Of a stretch of 64,000 nt of DNA, positions 53,724 through 61,594 are shown one piece after another. The DNA lies in contig NZ_CP030862.1 in NCBI RefSeq assembly GCF_003325375.1, positions 3,103,501-3,167,500 on the forward strand. Reading direction: 5' to 3'. The notes under the pieces are model-generated. The model saw only the letters and a list, made by a program, of their open reading frames with translations. It searched no databases and was not told the origin of the DNA. Position numbers and translations under genes: made by a program. Every line of letters begins with the position of its first letter. Position 1 is the first letter of the stretch. This DNA comes from Streptomyces globosus. Lineage in GTDB: Bacteria; Actinomycetota; Actinomycetes; Streptomycetales; Streptomycetaceae.

Positions 53724-55607
53724 TCAGACCGCGGCCGGGGCGTCCTCGCCCGCCGCGAACTGGGTCCGGTACAGCTCCGCGTAGCGGCCGCCTTCGGCGA
53801 GCAGTTCGGTGTGCGTGCCGCGCTCCGTGATCCGGCCGTCCTCGACGACCAGGATCAGGTCCGCCGCCTGCACCGTCGAGAGCCGGTGCGCGATGACGAC
53901 GGCGGTCCGCCCGGACAGCGCCTCGGCGAGGGCGTCCTGCACGGCGGCCTCCGAGGTGGAGTCCAGGTGCGCGGTGGCCTCGTCGAGGATGACCACCCGC
54001 TGCCGGGCCAGCAGGAGGCGGGCGATCGTCAGCCGCTGCCGCTCACCGCCCGACAGCCGGTACCCGCGCTCCCCGACGATCGTGTCCAGGCCGTCCGGGA
54101 GCGCCGCGACCAGGTCGTCGAGCCGGGAGCGGCGCAGGGCCTCCCACACCTCCTCCTCGGTCGCGTCCGGCCGGGCCAGCAGCAGGTTCGACCGGACGGA
54201 CTCGTGGAAGAGGTGGCCGTCCTGCGTCACCATGCCGACCGTGTCGCGGATCGACTCGGCCGTCAGGTCCCGGACGTCGGTGCCGCCGATGCGGACGGAC
54301 CCCTCGTCGGCGTCGTACAGCCGCGGCAGGAGCTGGGCGATGGTCGACTTGCCGGCCCCGGAGGAGCCGACGAGCGCGACCATGCGGCCGGGTTCGGCGC
54401 GGAACGACACCTCGTGCAGCACCCGGGTGCCGCCGCGGCTGTCGAGTGCCGCCACCTCCTCCAGGGAGGCCAGGGAGACCTTGTCGGCGGACGGGTAGCC
54501 GAAGGAGACCCGGTCGAACTCGACGGAGACCGGCCCGTCCGGGACCGCCACGGCGCCGGGCTTCTGCGCGATGAGCGGTTCGAGGTCGAGGATCTCGAAG
54601 ACCCGCTCGAAGCTGACGAGAGCGCTCATCACCTCGACGCGCGCCCCGGCCAGCGCGGTCAGCGGGGCGTACAGCCGGGTCAGGAGCAGCGCGAGGGCGA
54701 CGACGCTGCCGGCGTCGAGACTGCCGCGCAGGGCGTGGTAGCCGCCGAGCCCGTACACGAGGGCGAGGGCCAGCGCCGAGACCAGCGTGAGCGCGGTGAC
54801 GAACACCGACTGGGCCGTCGCGGTGCGGATGCCGATGTCGCGGACGCGGCGGGCGCGGGCCGCGAACTCCGCGGACTCGTCGGCGGGCCGCCCGAACAGC
54901 TTGACGAGGGTGGCTCCGGGAGCGGAGAAACGCTCCGTCATCTGCGTGTTCATCGCGGCGTTGAGCGCGGCCGCCTCGCGCTGCATGGCCGCCATCCGCG
55001 TCCCCATCCGGCGCGCGGGCACCACGAACACCGGCAGCAGGAGCAGCGCCAGCAGGGTGATCCGCCAGGAGATGCCCAGCATGACGGCCAGGGCCAGCAG
55101 CAGGGTGACCACGTTGCCGACCACCCCTGAGAGGGTGTTGCTGAACGCCCGCTGCGCGCCGATCACGTCGCTGCCGAGGCGGCTGACGAGCGCGCCCGTC
55201 CGGGTCCGGGTGAAGAAGGCGACCGGCATCCGCTGCACGTGGTCGAAGACGGCGGTGCGCAGGTCGAGGATCAGGCCTTCGCCGAGCGAGGCCGAGAGCC
55301 TCCGGGCGAGCAGCCCGAGCCCGGCCTCCGCGACGGCGACGACGGCGATGAGCAGGGCGAGCCGCACCACGGTGGAAGCCTCCCGGCCGTCGACGACGGC
55401 GCTGACGACCCTGCTGGCGAGGACCGGGGACGCCACCGCCAGCAGGGCGGTCACGCTGCTGAGGGCGAGGAACAGGGCGAGCCTGCGGCGGTGCGGGCGG
55501 GCGAAGGCGGCGATGCGGCGCAGGCTCGCCCGGGAGATCCGGCGGCGCTCCTGCCGGGAGTTGACCATGCCGTGCATCGAGGTCCAGGCGGTGACTTCCA
55601 TGTCCAT
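53724..55607 (-). CDS. ABC exporter half-transporter (fused permease-ATPase)
   Basis: 627 residues from ATG 55607; the frame continues upstream without support. Six membrane helices (about 40-320) precede the ATPase: Walker A LVGSSGAGKSTIAQLLPRLY, Q-loop VTQDGHLFHESV, signature RLSGGERQRLTIARLL, Walker B VVILDEATAHLD, and H-loop VIAHRLSTVQAAD. It is a type IV (MsbA/LmrA-like) exporter that functions as a homodimer or with an unseen partner. Residues just after SFGYPSADKVSLASLEEVAALDSRGG contain an insertion before the first ATPase strand. The substrate is unknown. Confidence 0.93.
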   Translation of the reverse strand: MDMEVTAWTSMHGMVNSRQERRRISRASLRRIAAFARPHRRRLALFLALSSVTALLAVASPVLASRVVSAVVDGREASTVVRLALLIAVVAVAEAGLGLLARRLSASLGEGLILDLRTAVFDHVQRMPVAFFTRTRTGALVSRLGSDVIGAQRAFSNTLSGVVGNVVTLLLALAVMLGISWRITLLALLLLPVFVVPARRMGTRMAAMQREAAALNAAMNTQMTERFSAPGATLVKLFGRPADESAEFAARARRVRDIGIRTATAQSVFVTALTLVSALALALVYGLGGYHALRGSLDAGSVVALALLLTRLYAPLTALAGARVEVMSALVSFERVFEILDLEPLIAQKPGAVAVPDGPVSVEFDRVSFGYPSADKVSLASLEEVAALDSRGGTRVLHEVSFRAEPGRMVALVGSSGAGKSTIAQLLPRLYDADEGSVRIGGTDVRDLTAESIRDTVGMVTQDGHLFHESVRSNLLLARPDATEEEVWEALRRSRLDDLVAALPDGLDTIVGERGYRLSGGERQRLTIARLLLARQRVVILDEATAHLDSTSEAAVQDALAEALSGRTAVVIAHRLSTVQAADLILVVEDGRITERGTHTELLAEGGRYAELYRTQFAAGEDAPAAV

Positions 55608-55845
55608 GGTGCGAAACGCTAGGACCTCGATCCCGCTTGAGGTCAACGCCGTACGCCAACCCGCCCTGGCCCGGGCCCCGTCGGGGCTCCCAGGCCGGGG
55701 GTGTACGGAGGCGGATCCCGCCCGCTCCCCACCGTTGCCGACCTGCCCATGGTCCGCGGCGGGCGCGTGCGATAGATTCGGCCACTGCTCCGGCACCCGA
55801 CTCCGGTACCGACGATCCCCGACCCCCGCGAAGACAGGCTTCCCA

Positions 55846-56268
55846 ATGAGCGACATCATCGACGGACTCGGCCGCACCAGCGCCTACGGCGCGCTCGGCA
55901 TGGTCCTCCTGATCCTCGGCATCGTCCTGGTTGACGTGCTGACGCCCGGGAAGCTCCCGAAGCTGATCTGGGAGGAGCGCAACCGCAACGCGGCGATCAC
56001 GCTCAGCTCTGCGCTCCTCGGCATCGGCGGCATCGTCTTCACCTCGATCTGGACGACGTACGACGACTTCGGCAAGGGCCTGATGTCCACGGCCGCGTTC
56101 GGCCTGCTCGGCCTGGTCCTGATGGCGATCGCCTTCGTCGTCCTGGACTGGGTCACCCCCGGAAAGCTCGGCGCCATAGTGGTCGACCCGCAGCCGCACC
56201 CGGCGGTGTGGGTGACGGCCTGCTGCAACCTGTCGGTCGCGGCGATCGTCGCCGCCTCCATCGCCTGA
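55846..56268 (+). CDS. DUF350 membrane protein
   Basis: 140 residues with four membrane helices in two similar halves; each half contains the DxxTPGK signature (VDVLTPGKLPKLI at about 29 and LDWVTPGKLGAIV at about 101) of DUF350. The function of the family is unproven; members often sit near envelope-stress or glutathionylspermidine-like genes. A clear hairpin follows the stop. Confidence 0.88.
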   Translation: MSDIIDGLGRTSAYGALGMVLLILGIVLVDVLTPGKLPKLIWEERNRNAAITLSSALLGIGGIVFTSIWTTYDDFGKGLMSTAAFGLLGLVLMAIAFVVLDWVTPGKLGAIVVDPQPHPAVWVTACCNLSVAAIVAASIA

Positions 56269-56290
56269 CGGCCCGACGGACCGCACCGGC

Positions 56291-56324
56291 AGAGCGCCGC
56301 CCCCCGGCAGGGGAGCGGCGCTCT
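56291..56324 (+). terminator. Terminator of the DUF350 gene
   Basis: AGAGCGCCGC pairs perfectly with GCGGCGCTCT, and the stem continues with CCCC/GGGG inside a small mismatch; the loop is GGCA. Confidence 0.75.
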
Positions 56325-56360
56325 CGCACGTACGGCCCCGGCCGCCGGTCCAGGGGCCCG

Positions 56361-56636
56361 TCAGGCCAGCCCCAGCGCGAACACACCGAAGCCCGCCGCC
56401 AGCAGCCCGGCGGCCGCCCGCCACGCCGCCGGCACCCGCGCCCAGGGCTCCTCGAACCGCCGCGCGTACCGGGCGATCCCCACCGGGGCGGGCCGGTGCT
56501 CGCAGCGCCGCCGTGAACCACCCCGGCCCGCGAGGCGGCGGCCCGGAGCCCGGCCCGGAGCCCCCCGCGGCGGCGGGCCGGAGGAGGCGGCGGCGGGAGG
56601 GGCGAGGGCTGTTGCGTGGCTCGTCGTCGCGATCAC
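56361..56636 (-). CDS. Small C-tail membrane protein, possibly frameshifted
   Basis: 91 residues in this frame. The C-terminal part (VGIARYARRFEEPWARVPAAW then a hydrophobic helix AAAGLLAAGFGVFALGLA) looks like a real small membrane protein. The N-terminal part of this frame is poor, whereas the overlapping frame beginning at ATG 56640 reads MSDRDDEPRNSPRPSRRRLL, a much more protein-like start. The original gene may have started at 56640 and changed frame near 56500-56520. Confidence is low for the exact product. Confidence 0.4.
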   Translation of the reverse strand: MIATTSHATALAPPAAASSGPPPRGAPGRAPGRRLAGRGGSRRRCEHRPAPVGIARYARRFEEPWARVPAAWRAAAGLLAAGFGVFALGLA

Positions 56637-56760
56637 TCATGATCCGACCAGCCTATGTGCCGCCGCCCGCGCCCCGCGTCCGTCACACCAGCCCCTGCGG
56701 ACACGCCAGTTGACCGACAACACCACCCGTCCCGGCCCGCGGCTCGGCAGACTGAACCCC

Positions 56761-57309
56761 ATGAAGGAATCGAACAAGGTGACGGCCTCTGTCACGCTCG
56801 GACTGCTCGCCGCGTGGGCCCTCCACGACGTCGAAGAGGTCGCGGCGATGGGCCGCTGGTCCCGGGAGCACGTGCCGGTACTGCGCGAGCGCCGACCGGG
56901 CCTGCTGCCCGACCGCGTCTGGGACCGCCTCGGCTCCGTGGACGGCCGCGAGTTCGCCGCGGCGGTCGGCATGATGGCCCTCGTCGTCGGCGCGGCAGCG
57001 GTCGACGGCCACCGCACGGGCGGCCGGTCCGGCTTCTACCAGGCCTCGCTGACCGGCTTCGGCCTGCACGGCCTCGTCCACATGGGTCAGGCCGCAGCCG
57101 TCCGCGGCTACACGCCGGGTGTGGTGACCTCGCCGCTGGTCGTGGTCCCGTTCAGCCTGTGGGCCCGCGGCCGGCTGCGCCGCGCCGGCGTACTCCGGCC
57201 CACCCGGCCCCGGGACGCGCTGCAGGGCCTCGCACTCGCGGGGGCCGCCGCCGCGGGCGCGAACATCGCGGGCCGGATGCTGCTGCGCAGACTCCGCTGC
57301 ACCCGCTGA
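56761..57309 (+). CDS. HXXEE-domain membrane protein
   Basis: 182 residues from ATG 56761. The N-terminal helix contains HDVEE (His22, Glu25, Glu26), the HxxEE signature of a small bacterial membrane family. A further conserved His lies in GFGLHGLVHMGQAAAVRGYTPGVVTSP. There are four or five membrane helices. The His/Glu cluster could bind a metal within the membrane; the function is unknown. The C-terminus is basic. Confidence 0.82.
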   Translation: MKESNKVTASVTLGLLAAWALHDVEEVAAMGRWSREHVPVLRERRPGLLPDRVWDRLGSVDGREFAAAVGMMALVVGAAAVDGHRTGGRSGFYQASLTGFGLHGLVHMGQAAAVRGYTPGVVTSPLVVVPFSLWARGRLRRAGVLRPTRPRDALQGLALAGAAAAGANIAGRMLLRRLRCTR

Positions 57310-57454
57310 GCACGGAGCACCGGTCCTCTCCCGGGATGGCCGCGGAGGCCGACGCGGGGGCACCAGAGCCCGGGCCGCGGCATTGCGCCCTGTTGCCGGG
57401 CGATCCGCGGGCCGTTGGTCGTTCCCCGGGGCGGGGGACGCTCGTTGAGGCGGC

Positions 57455-57850
57455 ATGGAGCAGTTGCCGATCACCGCGGCGCCGGGTGTCGGGGAGCGGG
57501 CCGATACCGCGGCCGATGCCGCGTGCCACCTCTACGACGCCGTCGCACCCTGGAGCGGCTCCGGGGCCGGCGGGTGGAGCCGCACGGCGGCCGAGGACGC
57601 CGCCGAGGCCATCGAGACCACCGCGCACGCGCTGGCGCACGCCCACCCGCGCGCCGAGGTCATCCTGGCGCCCGTCCACGCCGCCCTCGCCGACCTGCGC
57701 CGGCAGCTCGCCCTGCCGCCTGCCGACCCGCTGACGGCGGGGCAGGCCCCGGCCCTGCCCCGCTCCGTCGGCAACCCGAGGCGGACGAGGTGGGTGCGGG
57801 TGGTCACCCCGACGCTGCCCCGGCAACCGCCTGTCGGTACAACGTCCTGA
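57455..57850 (+). CDS. Small hypothetical protein
   Basis: 131 residues with strong third-position G+C bias. The N-terminal and central part (MEQLPITAAPGVGERADTAA; AAEDAAEAIETTAHALAHAHPRAEVILAPVHAALADLRRQLALPP) is largely helical. The tail is Pro/Arg-rich and overlaps the convergent protease gene by 47 bp. No family is recognised. Confidence 0.5.
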   Translation: MEQLPITAAPGVGERADTAADAACHLYDAVAPWSGSGAGGWSRTAAEDAAEAIETTAHALAHAHPRAEVILAPVHAALADLRRQLALPPADPLTAGQAPALPRSVGNPRRTRWVRVVTPTLPRQPPVGTTS

Positions 57851-58736
57851 CCTCCGCGCCGAAGTACGGGCTGTAGGAGGTGTCGGCGGTGTCCCCGCCG
57901 GTCTTCCAGCCGCCGATCACGCCCACCACGTCGCCGGTCTCGGTCCGCTTGTCGAAGCGCGCCAGGAACGGGCCGCCGCTCGTCCCGCCCGGGTAGCCGG
58001 TGCAGTCGATCCGCAGGAACGATCCGGGGATGCCCGGATCGGAGCTGGTGAACCGCGTCGTGCGGTTCACGCACAGCCGCGGGCGCGCCGCGGAGGCCGG
58101 ATAGCCGATCAGCGTCACCGCCGGGTGTACGAAAGGCCCGCCCGTGACCAGCCGGCTGCCGCCGACGACGTCCTCCACCGCGAAGCCGTCCGCGTCCGGC
58201 CCGACCTGCGCGAACGCCACGTCCAGCGTCGCCGCCAGGTCGGCGCCCCTGCTCCGGTAGCGCGGGTCGATCCATACCTTCGAACGGCCCCGCGCGTCGC
58301 GGAGCACCGGGAACATGCCGTACGGCTGCGGGTTCCCGGCCGTGTACCGGGGGACGAAGGCCACCTGGCGGGCGTCCGTGCCGAGCAGGCAGTGGGCGGC
58401 GCTCAGCACCAGGTTCCGGCCGGGGGAGGAGACCACGCTCGCCGTGCAGAAGTAGGCGCCGCCGTCCTTCATGACGAACATGCGGCCGACCGACGGGATC
58501 CCGTCGAAGTCCTTGCCCGTGCCCGGTTCGGCCGCTGCGGCGGCCGCGTCCGGCCCGGCCGGGTTGACGGGGGCCGCCGACGCCATGCGGTCGGCCGTCC
58601 AGAACCGTTCCGCCTCCTCGGCGGACCAGCGGCCGGTCGCGGCGGGCCGGCCGCTGCCGGCCTCGGCCACGGGCGTCGGCCCGCCGGGCAGCAGCAGGGC
58701 GGCCACCAGCGCCGCCACCGTCAGCGTTCGTCGCAT
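57804..58736 (-). CDS. Secreted trypsin-like serine protease
   Basis: 310 residues, ATG 58736 with GAGGAG upstream. A signal peptide (LTVAALVAALLLPGG) and propeptide precede a chymotrypsin-fold S1 domain: His in LVLSAAHCLLG, Asp in TLDVAFAQVG and Ser in CTGYPGGTSGGPF. Cys pairs flank the His and Ser regions. It is an extracellular endopeptidase of the V8/glutamyl-like bacterial branch. The upstream gene stops 16 bp inside this gene, so the two are probably co-translated. Confidence 0.9.
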   Translation of the reverse strand: MRRTLTVAALVAALLLPGGPTPVAEAGSGRPAATGRWSAEEAERFWTADRMASAAPVNPAGPDAAAAAAEPGTGKDFDGIPSVGRMFVMKDGGAYFCTASVVSSPGRNLVLSAAHCLLGTDARQVAFVPRYTAGNPQPYGMFPVLRDARGRSKVWIDPRYRSRGADLAATLDVAFAQVGPDADGFAVEDVVGGSRLVTGGPFVHPAVTLIGYPASAARPRLCVNRTTRFTSSDPGIPGSFLRIDCTGYPGGTSGGPFLARFDKRTETGDVVGVIGGWKTGGDTADTSYSPYFGAEVRTLYRQAVAGAASG

Positions 58737-59143
58737 GCAGGACTCCTCGGTGCTCCTCGTTCGGACGGCCTGGGGCAGGCGGAACAGCCGGCCGGGCCGC
58801 GGGTGCGCCGCACCGCCTGCCGCCGGGCGAGGTTCGGCCCGAGCACGCCGCCGCGGGGGGCGACGGGCACGCGGGAGCGGCAGGCGGAGTCCGGGCAGGC
58901 GGCGCCGGCGCGCGCCGGGCAGGCGACCGCGGCCGGGGCGATGCCCTCGTGGCGCGGCGGCAAGGGCTGGGCCTCCGGGCCGTCCGGGCCGCCCGGGAGG
59001 ACCACGCGCCCGCCGAGCCCGCAGGCGGGGGCCGCGCAGCCGAGGCCGCGGGAGGGGCCGGCCGCCGGCGGGCGGCGCGCGCCGGCGGCCGCGAGGACCG
59101 CGGCGGGCGCGCTGCCGAGGAGCCGGCGTCGGTGGAGGGCCAT
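58721..59143 (-). CDS. Tat-like, Cys-rich small secreted protein
   Basis: 140 residues from ATG 59143, preceded by GGAAGGTGG. The N-terminus HRRRLLGSAPAAVLAAAGA resembles a Tat signal. The rest is Pro/Arg/Gly-rich with nine Cys arranged in pairs (GCAAPAC, CPARAGAACPDSAC, CSAC). Third-position G+C is very high until the last 15 codons. It overlaps the trypsin-like gene by 16 bp and may be exported with it or act as its partner. The family is unknown. Confidence 0.5.
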   Translation of the reverse strand: MALHRRRLLGSAPAAVLAAAGARRPPAAGPSRGLGCAAPACGLGGRVVLPGGPDGPEAQPLPPRHEGIAPAAVACPARAGAACPDSACRSRVPVAPRGGVLGPNLARRQAVRRTRGPAGCSACPRPSERGAPRSPACDER

Positions 59144-59247
59144 TCCACCTTCCTGCCATCGCCCGCGTCGATCCCGGCGCAGGCGGCCCCGGGCCCGCCG
59201 AACAGCCGCCCGAACGGCCCACGCCGCGGGGCAACTCCGTACAGGCG

Positions 59248-59919
59248 CTAAGCGGCGGGGGAGGCCTTGCGGGCCAGGAGGAAGCCCTGCGGGCAGTCCT
59301 CGCCGGCCTCGGGCTGCCGGACGAGCCGGGCCGACTCCGCCAGCCCGGCACCGGACAGCAGTTCGGCGACCCGGTCCGGGGGCATCCGGTGGACGGTCAG
59401 GTCGACGGCATGCCCGTAGGCGCGGTCCAGGCGCACCCGGCCCTCGCCCGCCCCGAAGGCGAGCAGCAGGTGCCCGCCGGGAGCCAGGACACGGGCGAAC
59501 TCCCCGAACAGGGAAGGAAGCTCCTCCGGCGGGGTGTGCAGGGTGGAGTGCCAGGCCACGGCCCCGGCGAGGGCGCCGTCCGCCACGTCCAGGGAGCCCA
59601 TGGCGCCCACCTCGAACCGCAGCCCGGGGTGGCTCCGCCGGGCCACCGCCACCATGGCGGGCGAGAGGTCCACGCCGAACGCCCGTACGCCGAGCCGGTT
59701 CAGGTGCGCCGTGATCCGGCCCGGCCCGCAGCCCAGGTCCGCGACCGCCGGGCCCGCCGCGCCCCGCGGCCCTCCGGCCCGAACCGATTCGGCGAACGCC
59801 GCGAGCAGGGCCCGGTCGAGCGGTCTGCCGTCCAGGGCCGTCCCGAGCAGCCGGGCGCAGTCGACGGCGACGGCGTCGTAGGACGCCCGTACGGAGCTCA
59901 GGTACGCGGTCTCGCTCAT
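59248..59919 (-). CDS. Class I SAM-dependent methyltransferase
   Basis: 223 residues. Motif I VADLGCGPGRITAHLNRLG (about 59-77), the acidic residue in FGVDLSPAMV and the post-motif LAPGGHLLLAFGAGEG identify a Rossmann-type methyltransferase (UbiE/MenG-like subgroup, small-molecule). It lies just downstream of the minus-strand NIS synthetase gene (11 bp between), so it may methylate an intermediate or product of that pathway. Confidence 0.88.
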   Translation of the reverse strand: MSETAYLSSVRASYDAVAVDCARLLGTALDGRPLDRALLAAFAESVRAGGPRGAAGPAVADLGCGPGRITAHLNRLGVRAFGVDLSPAMVAVARRSHPGLRFEVGAMGSLDVADGALAGAVAWHSTLHTPPEELPSLFGEFARVLAPGGHLLLAFGAGEGRVRLDRAYGHAVDLTVHRMPPDRVAELLSGAGLAESARLVRQPEAGEDCPQGFLLARKASPAA

Positions 59920-59930
59920 GCTCCCGGAGA

Positions 59931-61487
59931 CTAGCCCGCCCGGACTGCCCGCTCACCCCCCATAAGGGGGTTGTCCAGGGCCGTCCACTGGTCGCCCGGG
60001 ACCTCCGGGCTCAGCCGCATCAGGGTCAGGGCCTTCGCCGGCAGCGGGTCCGCCAGCAGCGCCGCCGTGTCGTCCGTGGCGGGCAGCTCCGGTGCCGCCG
60101 CGGCCAGGGCCCGGCCGAGGGCCTCCGCCGAGCCTGCGGTCGCCGCCAGGGCGCCCGCGACGAGGGAGCCGAACAGCTTCCGGCGCAGCACCACCGGGTC
60201 GTCGGTGACCAGCCGCCCCGCGACCGGCGGCGCCGCGAGGCCGTGCCGGGCGAGCCGGGCCGGGCTGATCCGTACGTCGGCCAGGTCCCGGTAGACCAGC
60301 CGCAGCGGGTCCCCGCCGGGGGAGAGGACGACGAGCAGGTTCTGCCCGTGCGCCTCCAGGGCCACCCCCAGCTCCAGCACGCGCAGGCACACCGGCAGCG
60401 CGAGGCGCGCGAAACGGGCCTGCCAGTCCGCCGATCGGGCGAACGGGGCGAGGGCCAGTGCCGCGACCGGCACGACCTGCTCGCCGGCCGCGGCGTCCGC
60501 GTACGCCTCCGGGGGCTCGCGCAGCACCGCGGCCAGGTCCGGGCCGTGGGCGGTGGCCGCAGCGAGCGTCCGGGTGAAGTGCAGCCGCCCGTCCAGCCGG
60601 GCGGCGAGCCCCTGGGCGAACGCCGACACCGCGGCGGCCGTCTCCACCGAGTACCGGGAGATGTCCCGGACGGAGGAGGTCAGCCGGGTGCTCAGCGCGG
60701 TCTTGACGTGCGGTCCGCCGCCGACCGGGCTCAGGGTCCGCAGCGCCATCAGCGGGTGGGCCGCGGCGCCGGGCAGCGGGATACGGTCCGCCTGCTTCAG
60801 GACGTGCTCGGCCTGCCACGGGTGCACGGGCAGCAGGATCCGGCCGCCCTGGCGCAACCGGTCCGGCCACTCGCCGGTGACCAGGCATTCCGCGGCCGGC
60901 ACGGACACCGCGGCGAGCTCGACCACCGGCCGGTGCTCCGGCGCGTACGCCAGCTGCTCGGCCACCGTGAAACCGGGACGGGAGCGGCAGCTGGGGTGGT
61001 ACGGGTGGCCGTCGACGATCCGCTGCTCCCACTCCCAGGCAGCCGCCGGCGCCTCCTCCGGCCCATCGGGCTGGCCGGCCAGGGACAGCGCCAGCGACGC
61101 CGTACTGTCGTCCAGCTCCGCGGCGAACGCCTCGCCGTGCGGCACGCCCAGCGCCCTCACCAGCCGTCCCGCCTGCGAGAACACCGCCCCGCCGAGGCGG
61201 AGCCCGGTGACGTGCGGCGCGGTGGCGTACGGGTCCGCCGGCGGGCCCTCCAGGCGCCGTCCGTCGGCGAGCAGCACGGCCGTGCCGCCGGGGCCCCGCT
61301 CGCGGCGCGCCACCCACGGCAGCGGCTCCGAGGCCAGCGCCCGCCACAGCCGGGTCAGCACGGCGGCCCGGGCGCCGCCGAGCGCCGCCCCGTACGCGGC
61401 GACCAGCGCAGGACGCACCTCGGCCAGTTCGGCGGAGACGGCCTCCTCGGCCGGGGAGTCGGGGAGGTTCATGCTGGGGTGCGACAC
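59931..61487 (-). CDS. IucA/IucC-family NIS siderophore synthetase
   Basis: 518 residues if started at GTG 61487 (GAGAGG upstream); ATG 61472 is the alternative. The NIS fold is marked by HPSCRSRPGFT, PVHPWQAEHVL (HPWQ motif), KTALSTRLTSSVRDIS (ATP loop) and LEAHGQNLLVVLSPGG (His/Asn catalytic region). These enzymes adenylate a carboxylate such as citrate and condense it with an amine or hydroxylamine. It is divergent from a second NIS gene, and a methyltransferase follows. Confidence 0.92.
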   Translation of the reverse strand: MSHPSMNLPDSPAEEAVSAELAEVRPALVAAYGAALGGARAAVLTRLWRALASEPLPWVARRERGPGGTAVLLADGRRLEGPPADPYATAPHVTGLRLGGAVFSQAGRLVRALGVPHGEAFAAELDDSTASLALSLAGQPDGPEEAPAAAWEWEQRIVDGHPYHPSCRSRPGFTVAEQLAYAPEHRPVVELAAVSVPAAECLVTGEWPDRLRQGGRILLPVHPWQAEHVLKQADRIPLPGAAAHPLMALRTLSPVGGGPHVKTALSTRLTSSVRDISRYSVETAAAVSAFAQGLAARLDGRLHFTRTLAAATAHGPDLAAVLREPPEAYADAAAGEQVVPVAALALAPFARSADWQARFARLALPVCLRVLELGVALEAHGQNLLVVLSPGGDPLRLVYRDLADVRISPARLARHGLAAPPVAGRLVTDDPVVLRRKLFGSLVAGALAATAGSAEALGRALAAAAPELPATDDTAALLADPLPAKALTLMRLSPEVPGDQWTALDNPLMGGERAVRAG

Positions 61488-61594
61488 CCTGTTCCTCTCA
61501 CGGGACGTTGTGGTGATCACGTCATCATCGCGGATACTGAAGATCACGGCCGGGGACGCGCGCAGCGGACGCCCGGCACACAGGATGGACCCGA

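Noticed and set aside
61488..61594. DmdR/IdeR iron box between the two NIS synthetase genes
   Set aside because: No sequence close to TTAGGTTAGGCTCACCTAA is present; only a GTGATCAC palindrome was seen.
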